From NCBI GenBank assembly GCA_040905965.1, contig JBBDQP010000112.1, forward strand, positions 3,213-67,212: DNA of 64,000 nt, read 5' to 3'. The notes beneath the pieces are model-generated. The model did no database searches. It was not told the origin of the DNA and saw only the letters and a list, made by a program, of their open reading frames with translations. Within the stretch, counting starts at the first letter, position 1. Each line of letters opens with the position of its first letter. The translations under genes and the position numbers were made by a program. This document shows positions 16,290 through 24,882 of the stretch, in pieces. The stretch comes from DATHWB01 sp040905965. GTDB taxonomy: Bacteria > Actinomycetota > Acidimicrobiia > Spongiisociales > ZC4RG35.

Positions 16290-17491
16290 ACGAGCGACGG
16301 GCCACCGTCGGCTGGGTCGTCTACGACCTTGCCAACACCATTTTCGCTCTCGGCGTGGTCGGGTTGTACGTACCCGACTGGCTCACGTCGCAGAATCTCG
16401 CCGACTCGACGCTGGCAGTGACCCACTCCGTCGCGGGGGTCTGTGTGATCTTCCTGGCACCGTGGATCGGTGCTCGCAGCGACACCACCGGTCGGCGCCT
16501 GCCCGCCCTCGTCGTCACCACCGGCATCGCCGTCGTCGCCACCGCCGGACTCACCTGGGGACCGATCCCGCTCACCTTCCTGCTTCTCGGCGTCGCGCTC
16601 GTCGCCGTCAACACAGGGTCAGTCGTCTACGACGCCCTCCTCCCCGTTGTCGCCTCGGCGGATCGCCAGGGTCGGGTTTCGGGCCTGGGGGTGGGTGTCG
16701 GCTACATCGGATCGTTCATCGGCGTCGGGGTCGGTGCGCTCACCATGGACGTACTCGACGTCGGGTACGGATTCACCTTCGTCGCCCTCGCCGCCGGATT
16801 CATGCTGTCCGCCATCCCGACCTTCGTCCTGGTCCGCGAGCCGGCGATCGACGCCCACCGCGTTCCCCCGCCGCTCACCACCGTCATCACAGGTTTGGTG
16901 GCGTCGTGGCGGAAGGCGCGGTCACATCCCGACGTCGTTCGCTTCCTGATCTCCCGATTCCTCTATACGGACGCCATCAACACCCTCATCGGCGGATTCC
17001 TGACGATCTTCGCAATCGAGGAGCTCGGTCTCGACCGTCAGGGTTCACAGAACCTCCTGCTGGTCGCGATCACGACTGCCGTCATCGGTGGAATCGCCGG
17101 TGGACGGGTGGTCGAGGCCGTTGGGTCCGTTCGAACTCTGCGGGGGACGCTCCTGATCTGGGTCGCAGCCATCTTGCTTGGGGTGTTCGCCTCGGCGACC
17201 TCACACCCGGAACTGGCCGGCGGAATCGGTGCGGTGGGCGGTCTGGCGCTCGGCGCAACGTGGGCGGCGGATCGCGTCGTAATGATCCGCGTCTCGCCCC
17301 CCGAGCACCTGGGGGAGTTCTACGGCCTGTACGCGACGGTGGGTCGGTTCGCCACGATCCTCGGGCCATTGGTGTGGGCACTCATCGTCGACGGATTGGG
17401 TCTCGGACGGAACGTGGCGATGCTCGCCCTCGCCACGTTCGTCGCCACCGGCCGGCACCAGCTTTTACCCCTCCAAACGCGTCATTCTTGA
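16286..17491 (+). CDS. UMF1-type MFS transporter with apparent CTG start
   Basis: 401-aa membrane transporter. The family's N-terminal signature WVVYDLANTIFALGVVGLY is encoded, but no ATG, GTG or TTG lies upstream in frame within reach. The only candidate is CTG 16286, which overlaps the preceding TGA as CTGA, mirroring the ATGA/GTGA overlaps elsewhere in the window. Using the first GTG (16355) would cut the first helix in half. About eleven to twelve helices are visible. The C-terminus runs out of family-like sequence after LALATFVATG, and the last residues and stop are encoded by a hairpin repeat (17473-17500), suggesting a modified end. The substrate is unknown. Confidence 0.7.
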   Translation: MNERRATVGWVVYDLANTIFALGVVGLYVPDWLTSQNLADSTLAVTHSVAGVCVIFLAPWIGARSDTTGRRLPALVVTTGIAVVATAGLTWGPIPLTFLLLGVALVAVNTGSVVYDALLPVVASADRQGRVSGLGVGVGYIGSFIGVGVGALTMDVLDVGYGFTFVALAAGFMLSAIPTFVLVREPAIDAHRVPPPLTTVITGLVASWRKARSHPDVVRFLISRFLYTDAINTLIGGFLTIFAIEELGLDRQGSQNLLLVAITTAVIGGIAGGRVVEAVGSVRTLRGTLLIWVAAILLGVFASATSHPELAGGIGAVGGLALGATWAADRVVMIRVSPPEHLGEFYGLYATVGRFATILGPLVWALIVDGLGLGRNVAMLALATFVATGRHQLLPLQTRHS

Positions 17492-17500
17492 CGCGTTTGG
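17473..17500. repeat. Hairpin repeat element, copy A
   Basis: CCAAACGCGTCA, TTCT, TGACGCGTTTGG is a perfect 12-bp stem with a 4-base loop. A close relative lies at 58063-58089 with the same surroundings (CCCTCCAAACGC before; an A-run then GGTC(A/G)G after). One stem position changes from G:C here to T:A there, so pairing is kept. The stop codon of the MFS gene lies inside it. It also sits just past the stop of the convergent gene at 17516 and may act as a bidirectional terminator. Confidence 0.75.
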
Positions 17501-17515
17501 ACGACCAAAACGGGG

Positions 17516-18523
17516 TCAGGTCGTCTCTTCGGTGGATTTCGGGCGGGCGGCCATGAGCATCCGCTCCTCGACCGCGTAGGGAATGGGGAGGTCGCGGATC
17601 TCGGAATGGCCGGTGACGAGCCGTCGGCCGATCTCGGCGAACCAGGTGTCATTGTGCACGCGCCACGGCCACCGGATCAGCCCCGACCGGGCGCCGACGA
17701 TGCCCCCGGCGACTGACGATGCCTCGCTTCCGGCCGCGATCGCGGCCGCCTCGATGAGTTTGATCGGGTCAGCCAGCTTGTTGGCTCCCAAGATGATGCC
17801 GAGTACGGCTGCGTCGATGCCCTGGCTGCGGCCGTCTTGTCGGAAGACCGCAACGATCTCCTCGGGCTCGCGCGAGACGAAGGTCGCCAGCGAGCGCAGA
17901 CGCGCCGGGACCGTCCCGGCCGCGTTGGCGTCGCCAAACCGATACGGCTCCGCCTCGATGAGCTTCACTGCCTGGTCGGCGGTCTCTGCCGCCCCGTACA
18001 CGAGGTCGGCGCCGGCCTGCACGAAGCACGATCCGGCCACCGCACCGGCAACGGCTGCAGAGATGACGACCGTCGCGGCATCGAGGTGGGTCACCCTGGA
18101 TGCGTTGACCGCAGATGCGACGAGAAGATCAGGGCGGCGACGATGGAAGACTCCGATGGGAACGCTGCGAGCGGCGGGCTCGGCCGACGGGAGCGACGAA
18201 ACCGTCGGATTCCCGCGCAAAGCCGATCTCACCCACTCGTCGAACGCCGCCGAAGGCGCCCGGTACGTGAACCTGCCCTCCTCACCCCCGGCCATCTCTA
18301 CCCAACCTCGGGCAAGGACGTCACGCTCGACCAGCCCGCGAGAGAGCAGGTGGTACGCCAACACGGTGGCCGCCTGGGTGATCGCCGAATACGACGTGGA
18401 ATCGGCCCCGCCGGCAACGTCGCCTACCGCGGCGGCGAGCATGGCCCCGGCGCCCTCGTCAACCGACAGCGAGAAAAGTGGGTCGTTCGGGTCGGCGGTG
18501 ACACTCGACTTTTCGGTCGTCAT
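17516..18523 (-). CDS. Degenerate ADP-ribosylglycohydrolase (DraG-like) protein
   Basis: 335-aa protein with the helical ADP-ribosylglycohydrolase fold. GAGAMLAAAVGDVAGGAD corresponds to the canonical G-x-L-x-G-x-A-x-GDALG start, and the rest aligns in pattern. The metal-site motifs are missing. The usual TDDT is replaced by STSYSAIT-like sequence near residues 42-49, and the C-terminal D-A-D-T-T-G-A by SEASSVAGGIVG. It is therefore unlikely to remove ADP-ribose by the normal two-metal mechanism and may be a binding or regulatory relative. ATG 18523 starts MTTEKSS. It is divergent from the kinase-like gene by 80 bp. A canonical family member lies at 37090. Confidence 0.7.
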   Translation of the reverse strand: MTTEKSSVTADPNDPLFSLSVDEGAGAMLAAAVGDVAGGADSTSYSAITQAATVLAYHLLSRGLVERDVLARGWVEMAGGEEGRFTYRAPSAAFDEWVRSALRGNPTVSSLPSAEPAARSVPIGVFHRRRPDLLVASAVNASRVTHLDAATVVISAAVAGAVAGSCFVQAGADLVYGAAETADQAVKLIEAEPYRFGDANAAGTVPARLRSLATFVSREPEEIVAVFRQDGRSQGIDAAVLGIILGANKLADPIKLIEAAAIAAGSEASSVAGGIVGARSGLIRWPWRVHNDTWFAEIGRRLVTGHSEIRDLPIPYAVEERMLMAARPKSTEETT

Positions 18524-18603
18524 GTGATCTGCAAGGTAGTGGCACCGCGCTCCGCGGCCAGCCACCTTTCGCAACCATGCACGACCGGTAGCCTGCACGG
18601 ATC

Positions 18604-19527
18604 GTGCCAACCGCTCTTCTCATCGCCAATCCCGCCGCGTCACAGTTCACCGGCGGGCTCCACAGATCGGCGATGCGCATACTGAGTCGCAGTCATGACG
18701 TCCGCCCGATCTGGCCGCAGAGCGCGGAGCACTCGCGCGTCGCCGCCAGCGACGCCGCCGCCAGCGGCGTCCCACTGGTCATTGCGATGGGCGGGGACGG
18801 AATCGTCCACCACGTTGCCCAAGGCCTGATCGACTCCGACTCCGTGCTCGGCATCATCCCCTCAGGCACGACCAACGTCGTGGCCCGCCTTGTGGGAATC
18901 CCGAATCGACCGAAGGACGCCACGAAGCTTCTCGCCGAGGAGTACCACGTCTCTGCCGCCCCCACCGTGGCGGTGTCTGCGTCCGGACCGGAGGGAACGT
19001 GGGGGGCACGAGCCGTCTTCTCCCTCGGAATCGGGCCGGACGCCGCGATTGTGGCGGTCGCGGAAACCGAGCCGTACCGGAAATACCGGTTCGGCTCGAT
19101 CCACTACGCCCGCACGGCACTGGGAGTCGTCTGGAGCGACCTTCGGTCCCGAAAGCCGGACGTTGCCATCTCGACACCCACCGAGCGGACCGGAATCGGC
19201 GCGATGGTCCAGTTCCACGAGGCGTACACCTACTTCGGACGAATCCCCCTCCGGCTGGACGCAGACCCTCCGGATCCGATGTCGGTGTTGACCATCGAGC
19301 GTCTCCCCATGCGGAGAGCCGGGGTCATCATCCGAAAGGCGGCAACCGGCGCCCTCGAGGACGTCAAGGGAATGCACCTCGACCGTCGTGTGACTGAGTT
19401 CACCGCCGAAACGACCAATCCGGTCGAAGTCCAGATGGACGGCGAACACTACGGAACGGTGACACATCTGACGGCCAGCGCCCGGCCCGCCAGCCTGCGG
19501 ATCGCCGTACCGAAACCGAAGGACTGA
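18604..19527 (+). CDS. Diacylglycerol/lipid kinase-family protein
   Basis: 307-aa protein of the DAGK/sphingosine-kinase/YegS family. LIANPAAS at the N-terminus, the nucleotide site AMGGDGIVHHVAQGL, and IIPSGTTNVVARLVG are the family's first three motifs. The beta-sandwich C-terminal domain ends EVQMDGEHYGTV, the usual last motif. It should phosphorylate a lipid alcohol such as diacylglycerol at the membrane, feeding phospholipid turnover. GTG 18604 is the only start that keeps the first strand. Its stop is one base from that of the convergent MscS gene. Confidence 0.85.
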   Translation: MPTALLIANPAASQFTGGLHRSAMRILSRSHDVRPIWPQSAEHSRVAASDAAASGVPLVIAMGGDGIVHHVAQGLIDSDSVLGIIPSGTTNVVARLVGIPNRPKDATKLLAEEYHVSAAPTVAVSASGPEGTWGARAVFSLGIGPDAAIVAVAETEPYRKYRFGSIHYARTALGVVWSDLRSRKPDVAISTPTERTGIGAMVQFHEAYTYFGRIPLRLDADPPDPMSVLTIERLPMRRAGVIIRKAATGALEDVKGMHLDRRVTEFTAETTNPVEVQMDGEHYGTVTHLTASARPASLRIAVPKPKD

Positions 19528-19528
19528 G

Positions 19529-20350
19529 TCAGGCGATGTCGCCTCGGTAGACGGTCATGTGCGGGAACGGAATCTCCACCCCTTCCTGATCCAGACGATT
19601 CTTGATCCGTCTGAGGGCTTCCCGCTTGACGAGCCAACGATCCTCGGCGACGACCTTGAGAACCGCCCTGATCGTCACCGCCGAGTCGCCGAGGGCGTCG
19701 ACTCCGAGCACTTCGGGGTCTTCGAGGATCATCCGACCCCATCCCTCTGACGCCTTGAGGGATGACAGTTCGTCTGCGATGACGGCGATCACCTCATCGA
19801 CCGGTTCCTTGTAGGCGATGCCGATGTCCAGCACCACCTGGGAGAACTCTTGGGTGAGGTTGGTGGCGACCTTGATCTCGCCGTGGGGGATGTAGTGGAC
19901 ATTTCCATCGAGGTCGCGGAGGACCGTCACTCTCGGCCGGATGTCGATGACGGCCCCCGAAACGTCTGCCAACGTCACGACGTCACCGATGTGATATTGG
20001 TCCTCGGCCAGGATGAAGAAGCCGCTGATCACGTCTTTGACGAGGCTCTGTGCGCCGAAGCCGACTGCGACGCCGACGGCCGAGCCCACCGCGATAAGCG
20101 GGGTGAGCGGGAGACGCCACACGGCCGCCACCATCAGGGCGAGAACGGCCAACAGCAGCAAGATCAGGATCCGTCTCGCCATCGACCAGAGCGTTCGCGC
20201 CCGGGCCCCGGCGTCCGGACTGCGGGCGTCCATCCGGTCGATGGTGCGGTGGGCCACTCTCGAGGACGCCAGCCACAACACCGAGACCACCACGAACACG
20301 ACGACCGTCTGGACGACAGCCGTGACGTTGTCGTTGAAGAAGCCTTCCAT
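19529..20350 (-). CDS. MscS-family mechanosensitive channel
   Basis: 273-aa small mechanosensitive channel with three membrane helices. The pore helix carries the Gly/Ala pattern VGSAVGVAVGFGAQSLVKD, followed by SGFFILAEDQYHIGDVV, the start of the cytosolic beta domain. IPHGEIKVATNLTQEF is the conserved beta-domain segment. It should open under membrane tension and release small solutes, including compatible solutes, on hypo-osmotic shock. The ATG at 20350 shares its first bases with the stop codon of the upstream dynamin-like GTPase, so all three genes in this block form one operon. Co-expression with two membrane-remodelling GTPases suggests a shared role in membrane stress. Confidence 0.9.
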   Translation of the reverse strand: MEGFFNDNVTAVVQTVVVFVVVSVLWLASSRVAHRTIDRMDARSPDAGARARTLWSMARRILILLLLAVLALMVAAVWRLPLTPLIAVGSAVGVAVGFGAQSLVKDVISGFFILAEDQYHIGDVVTLADVSGAVIDIRPRVTVLRDLDGNVHYIPHGEIKVATNLTQEFSQVVLDIGIAYKEPVDEVIAVIADELSSLKASEGWGRMILEDPEVLGVDALGDSAVTIRAVLKVVAEDRWLVKREALRRIKNRLDQEGVEIPFPHMTVYRGDIA

Positions 20351-21867
20351 CAGTTCTCCCTCTCCTCGTATCTGCGGACGGCGAGCATCAGTTCCGTGTG
20401 CGCCGCACCCGGAGCCGACCGCGCCCTGAGCGTGGTCCTGATCGGACGGCCGATCCGACGCTCGAGTTCGGCCGAAACCAGCATCGCCGACTGGTCACGG
20501 CGACCAGCCATCGCTCGGTCCGTCCGCGCCCGGGCCGAGCGCCGGACCGCCATTCGCAGGGCGCCACGGCCGATGCCCCCGACGCCAATCAACACCGGTG
20601 CGATGCCGAAAGACGTATCCGAGCGCCACGCGTCGACCGTCAACGCAAGACCGATACCCGCGACCGCGACCATGGCATAGGACAGCAGCCGAATCCAAGA
20701 CCACCAAGCTGGAGGCTCTTCGAGCCCGACCGTGACCGTGGCGCCGATGGTGACCGCCGACCCGGCGACTTCGTCGTCCAGCGCGTGACCGATCTTGGCG
20801 ATCTCGGCCTTCGATTGCGGGTCGAGTTGACCTCCGATATCGGCGACCAAACGCCGCAACGGTTCCGATGCGGCACCGGACACCTGCGCACCGGTGGCCA
20901 CGACGTCCGAAGCGACATCACGAGAGCCGAACCACGCAGAGACGACCCGAGCGTCGTTCGCCGCGACCGAACGAGCCTGGCGGCGCAGGTCGGCGTCGAC
21001 AGCCTCGGCGACGGTCTGGGCCACCTGATTCCGAGCCTCTGCCCATCGCTCGACGAATCCGGTCCCGCTCAGCCCGCCAACCGGTTCGACCAGCCGTTCT
21101 GCCGACGCCACCAACTCGTCGACGATCCTGGCAGAGACGACGGAGGCGGTGGACCCGAGCGCCCTGATCGCAACGACGAGTTCGTCGACGCCGATCTGCA
21201 GCCCGTTGGGGGGATCACCTGCGGTGAGAATGATCCGAGGGTCTCGAATACCGTCGGCAACCAAGGATTCGCGCAGATCGGCCGCGAGTTCGCCGCGAAC
21301 CGCCGGATCGACCCGGTCGATCTGGTTGAGAGCGAAGACGAACCGATCCGCCCGGCTCGCCAACGGGCGGAGATGGTCGCGATGAAGCCGAGCATCCTGA
21401 TACTTCTCAGGGTCCAAGACCCAGACCACTGCGTCGACGAGCGGGAGCAGTCGGTCAACCGTTTGTCGGTGGTCGATGGCCACGGAGTCCGTGTCGGGTA
21501 GGTCGATGACCGCCAGCCACGGGTACTCATCCTGACCGACCCTCCGTTCGACGCCGATGTCATCGAGCAGGCGGGTGAGGCCGGGCTCCGGGTTCGAGGG
21601 GATCCAGGCCATCGGTTCGGCGGTGGTGGGCCGACGAGCGCCGGGCGGCGAGACCTCCTCGCCAGCAAGGGCGTTGAGCAACGAGGACTTCCCTGAGCCG
21701 GTGCCCCCGGCCAGCGCCACCACGACGGTCTCGCCCAAGTAACCGGACCGACGCCGGGCTGCGCGGCCGACCTCGGCAGAAGACTCCAGGAGGGGGGTGG
21801 GGACGATGTCCACACAGGCCGCGACGAGCCGGTCATGGAGGTCGAGCAGTTCCCGCACGTCAGTCAC
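20350..21867 (-). CDS. Dynamin-like GTPase B (membrane-associated)
   Basis: 505-aa large GTPase. The P-loop is ALAGGTGSGKSSLLNAL at about residues 51-67, the G2 threonines are in RRPTTAEPM, G3 is DLPDTDSV and G4 is NQID. Two hydrophobic segments near residues 405-450 (LLSYAMVAVAGIGLALTVDA, then GIAPVLIGVGGIGRGAL) could form a membrane hairpin, with helical regions on each side. This matches bacterial dynamin-like pairs in actinobacteria such as DynA/DynB and IniA/IniC. The GTG start at 21867 overlaps the stop of the preceding GTPase by 8 bases. Its stop touches the MscS start. Confidence 0.8.
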   Translation of the reverse strand: MTDVRELLDLHDRLVAACVDIVPTPLLESSAEVGRAARRRSGYLGETVVVALAGGTGSGKSSLLNALAGEEVSPPGARRPTTAEPMAWIPSNPEPGLTRLLDDIGVERRVGQDEYPWLAVIDLPDTDSVAIDHRQTVDRLLPLVDAVVWVLDPEKYQDARLHRDHLRPLASRADRFVFALNQIDRVDPAVRGELAADLRESLVADGIRDPRIILTAGDPPNGLQIGVDELVVAIRALGSTASVVSARIVDELVASAERLVEPVGGLSGTGFVERWAEARNQVAQTVAEAVDADLRRQARSVAANDARVVSAWFGSRDVASDVVATGAQVSGAASEPLRRLVADIGGQLDPQSKAEIAKIGHALDDEVAGSAVTIGATVTVGLEEPPAWWSWIRLLSYAMVAVAGIGLALTVDAWRSDTSFGIAPVLIGVGGIGRGALRMAVRRSARARTDRAMAGRRDQSAMLVSAELERRIGRPIRTTLRARSAPGAAHTELMLAVRRYEEREN

Positions 21868-23533
21868 GAATGTGGTCCTCGAGTGCCGCCGTCAGAGCAC
21901 CGCACGCCTCTTCGAGCCGCGCGGCCGCATCGTGATCGTCGACGACCCTGTCCAGCGCCTGGCGATGCGCCGCGGTGGCGGATGTGAGTACCTGACCGAG
22001 ATTGTCGGAGAGAAGCGCCTGGGCAGACTTCGTCAGACGGCTGGCAGCGGCCGCGCCGAAGACTCGTTCGAGCACCGTCTGCTGGGCGGCCACCGCGCCG
22101 GCGGCCACACCCAATTCGGCGCCGGTCAAGCCCCCGGTGGACGCGAAGACACCCAACAGAAGAAGGGTGCCGGCGGCGTTGATCCCCACACTCGCCGCCC
22201 GCGCCAATCGGTGGCGGGTGCGGCCCGTATCCGCCACCATCGCCACCACCTGCGCCTGCCACTCGGCCATGGACTCGTCGAGTTCGGCGCGCACCCCCGA
22301 CCAATCGATCTCGACACTCTCCAACAGCGCGGCACCGGCGGTCGACAGCGACCACGCCAGTTCGATGGAGCTGGCAGCCTGCTCCGCACGGCGGAGACCC
22401 AGTTCCACCAGCTCTGTTCGCACTTCCTGGTCGACCCGCGTGATGCGATCCGCCGACAAGGCCTTCCTCGGGAACGCGAGATCAGCCAGCCTGGAGACTC
22501 CGCGGCTGACGAGTTCGGCGAGGTCGGAGACGCCGATCATCCGCTGCCAGCGCACCACCACCTCTTGTCGGACGAGATTCCCGTTCTGCAGCCGAATCCC
22601 GATTTCCTCCTGTTGGGCGATGACGGCCTCTGCCACCACCGAGCGCAGCGCCTCGCCTTCTGCGGATTGGGCCTCCACTTCTCGTGCAAGCTCCCGACCG
22701 ACAACTGCGGCATGTCTGCACGCCGCCTCGATACCCCGCTGCACCACACCGCTGTGGTCGGAGGCGACCACCTCCAGACGACGCGCGAGATTTCTCAGCG
22801 CGTACCCGTGGAGACGGCCGTCCGAACGGATCCGCTGTTCCTGGATGACGACGATGTCGTCGGCTGACTCGATGCCGCGGACCCCGGCGTCACGAAGGAG
22901 TCCGGCGAGATCGATCACTGCTCCGGCCGATCGCCGCGTCGTGCGGTTCATGACCACGACAAGGTCGAGGGAGCGTTCGGTCAGGTCGCCCAGCACCTCC
23001 CACGGCACGGCATCGGCGTACCGCTGCGGGGTGGTCACCGCGATCCCCACATCCGCAGCTTCGAGGATCGACGACGTCTGAAATCGATGCTCTTCGGCAA
23101 TCGAGTCGATGTCCGGAGTGTCCACGATGGCAAGGGATCCAAGAACCGGGTGTTCGTCGGCCACGACTTCGAGTGGTCCGGTGGGTCCCAGGGTCGACTC
23201 GATGGCCCCGGCATGCCGATGGTGAACCCAGACGACAGCCCGCCTGGTGGTCGGACGAAGCACTCCTGCTGCGGAGATGGGACGACCGACGAGCGTGTTC
23301 ACCAGGGTCGACTTGCCGCTCCCGGTCGGGCCGAACACGGCGACGACCACCGGATGAGTTGGATCGGCGAGACGCGGTTCCAGGTACCGCCGGAGGATGC
23401 CGAGCAGGTGATTGCGCCGAGCGATCCGTTCCTCCTGGGATGCCGTCGCAAGCGCGAAGTCGATCGACCCGGCCACATCGGCCAGGGCATCGACCTCGGC
23501 GCGAAGCTTCGCGTGCGGAACGATCGTGGACAT
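21860..23533 (-). CDS. Dynamin-like GTPase A (membrane-associated)
   Basis: 557-aa large GTPase, first gene of the block. The P-loop is VFGPTGSGKSTLVNTLVG at about residues 65-82, the switch Thr lies in LRPTTRRAVV, G3 is DTPDIDSI, and G4 is degenerate (MNRTT in place of NKxD). A long helical middle region follows. A hydrophobic stretch near 455-495 (GINAAGTLLLLGVFAST, then GAELGVAAGAVAAQQ) is the likely membrane-inserting paddle or hairpin. ATG 23533 is 86 bp from the divergent nuclease-fold gene. It probably forms a hetero-oligomer with GTPase B; the two are similar in layout but clearly diverged. Confidence 0.8.
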   Translation of the reverse strand: MSTIVPHAKLRAEVDALADVAGSIDFALATASQEERIARRNHLLGILRRYLEPRLADPTHPVVVAVFGPTGSGKSTLVNTLVGRPISAAGVLRPTTRRAVVWVHHRHAGAIESTLGPTGPLEVVADEHPVLGSLAIVDTPDIDSIAEEHRFQTSSILEAADVGIAVTTPQRYADAVPWEVLGDLTERSLDLVVVMNRTTRRSAGAVIDLAGLLRDAGVRGIESADDIVVIQEQRIRSDGRLHGYALRNLARRLEVVASDHSGVVQRGIEAACRHAAVVGRELAREVEAQSAEGEALRSVVAEAVIAQQEEIGIRLQNGNLVRQEVVVRWQRMIGVSDLAELVSRGVSRLADLAFPRKALSADRITRVDQEVRTELVELGLRRAEQAASSIELAWSLSTAGAALLESVEIDWSGVRAELDESMAEWQAQVVAMVADTGRTRHRLARAASVGINAAGTLLLLGVFASTGGLTGAELGVAAGAVAAQQTVLERVFGAAAASRLTKSAQALLSDNLGQVLTSATAAHRQALDRVVDDHDAAARLEEACGALTAALEDHIRD

Positions 23534-23619
23534 TCGGCCGCCGATTGTGACATGCCACCACCGACGCCGAACCTCTGCCCGTCGCGCTTTGTGTCACACC
23601 CCTCCGATACGGTGCCGGT

Positions 23620-24882
23620 ATGACCGCAGATTCCACTCACACCCGGCCGAACGAAGTGACGATCGAGAACGGAAGGGCCATCCTCGACGCATTCGAGTCG
23701 GACGATCCCGCAGTCGTCGGTGTACTCGCCAAACTCACGCCCAAGGAGCGGCCCGAAGCGGTCCGACGGATGCTGGGCATCGGAGCGCGAGCGATGGTCG
23801 ACACTGCGGTCGGGTTGGATCTCGTCGCCCTCGATCAACGAGTGCTGCAGACCATCGAGCGGGCAACGGCAGTCGCCGAGACCCAAGTCCGCGCCATCGT
23901 GGCCGAGGCGGAGACGGTCATGCGGTCGTCGTTCGACCCGGACACCCGGACGTCGGTCATGGCGCGTGCCATCGCCGAGTTCGAAGCGGTCAGGTCGGCG
24001 ATCGTCGACACGGTCGACCCATCGCGCACGGACTCCCACGTCGCCGTTCTCCTGGGATCCCTGACCTCGATGCTCGGACCGGGGGGCGATCTGGAGGCGC
24101 GACTCGCCGCCGCCCTCGACCCATCGAGCGAGGACTCCGGACTCAACGGCTTCCGCCGCGACGTCGACCGCCGCTTCGGTGAACTACGAGACTTGCTGGC
24201 GGAACAACGCGGGCGCCGGGAAGAGTCCGACGCCGGCACTCGCAAGGGCTTCGACTTCGAGGATGCGATCGAGGCGCGGTTGCGCACCCTGAGCCGGCCG
24301 ATCGGGGCGATCGTGTCACGAACCTCCGACGTCGTCGGATCCGTCGCCGGGTGTCTCGTCGGCGACTTCGTCGTCACGCTCGCCAGCGGCACCGCGGTGG
24401 TGATAGAGACCAAGAACTGCTCGCGCATCGGACTCGACGGCGGCGGCGGGATCCTCGCCGAGCTGGATCGAGCAATCTCCAATCGACAGGCATCGATCGC
24501 GATCTGTGTGTCGGCAACGGATGCCTTCCCCGCCGAGGTAGGAGCGTTCGGTGTCTATGGCAACCGAATCCTCGTGGTCGACGACGGCGAGGGCACGATG
24601 ATCGAGGTGGCATTGCGCTGGGCCACGTTGCTCGCCTCGATCGGAGACCGTGTCGGAGGTGAAGTCGAGATCGACCGCGTTCTCGAACTCACCGATCGGG
24701 CCCGCCGGCTCGTGCGGACGTTCTCGAGTCACCGCCGGGCTCTCACCGACAGCATGGAGTCCATCGGGCGAGTCAGGGAGGGACTCGACGAAATGCGGAG
24801 AGATCTTCTCGTCCACATCGACGAGATCGAGTTCGAACTCGAGCGAGGCGGGACGTCCCTGAGGGCCGTCAGCGGCCAGTGA
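23620..24882 (+). CDS. PD-(D/E)XK-like (DUF2130-type) protein with helical flanks
   Basis: 420-aa soluble protein. Residues 1-200 are mainly helical and probably coiled-coil in part. About residues 205-330 resemble the restriction-endonuclease-like core: KGFDFEDAIEARL, then GDFVVTL and VVIETKN, giving the D...ExK catalytic pattern. The C-terminal 90 residues are again helical and charged. DUF2130-type proteins share this layout, and no exact function is established. ATG 23620 is 86 bp from the divergent dynamin-like GTPase operon, so a shared control region is likely. Its 3' end overlaps the convergent epimerase gene by 14 bp. Nuclease activity is an inference from three motifs. Confidence 0.6.
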   Translation: MTADSTHTRPNEVTIENGRAILDAFESDDPAVVGVLAKLTPKERPEAVRRMLGIGARAMVDTAVGLDLVALDQRVLQTIERATAVAETQVRAIVAEAETVMRSSFDPDTRTSVMARAIAEFEAVRSAIVDTVDPSRTDSHVAVLLGSLTSMLGPGGDLEARLAAALDPSSEDSGLNGFRRDVDRRFGELRDLLAEQRGRREESDAGTRKGFDFEDAIEARLRTLSRPIGAIVSRTSDVVGSVAGCLVGDFVVTLASGTAVVIETKNCSRIGLDGGGGILAELDRAISNRQASIAICVSATDAFPAEVGAFGVYGNRILVVDDGEGTMIEVALRWATLLASIGDRVGGEVEIDRVLELTDRARRLVRTFSSHRRALTDSMESIGRVREGLDEMRRDLLVHIDEIEFELERGGTSLRAVSGQ

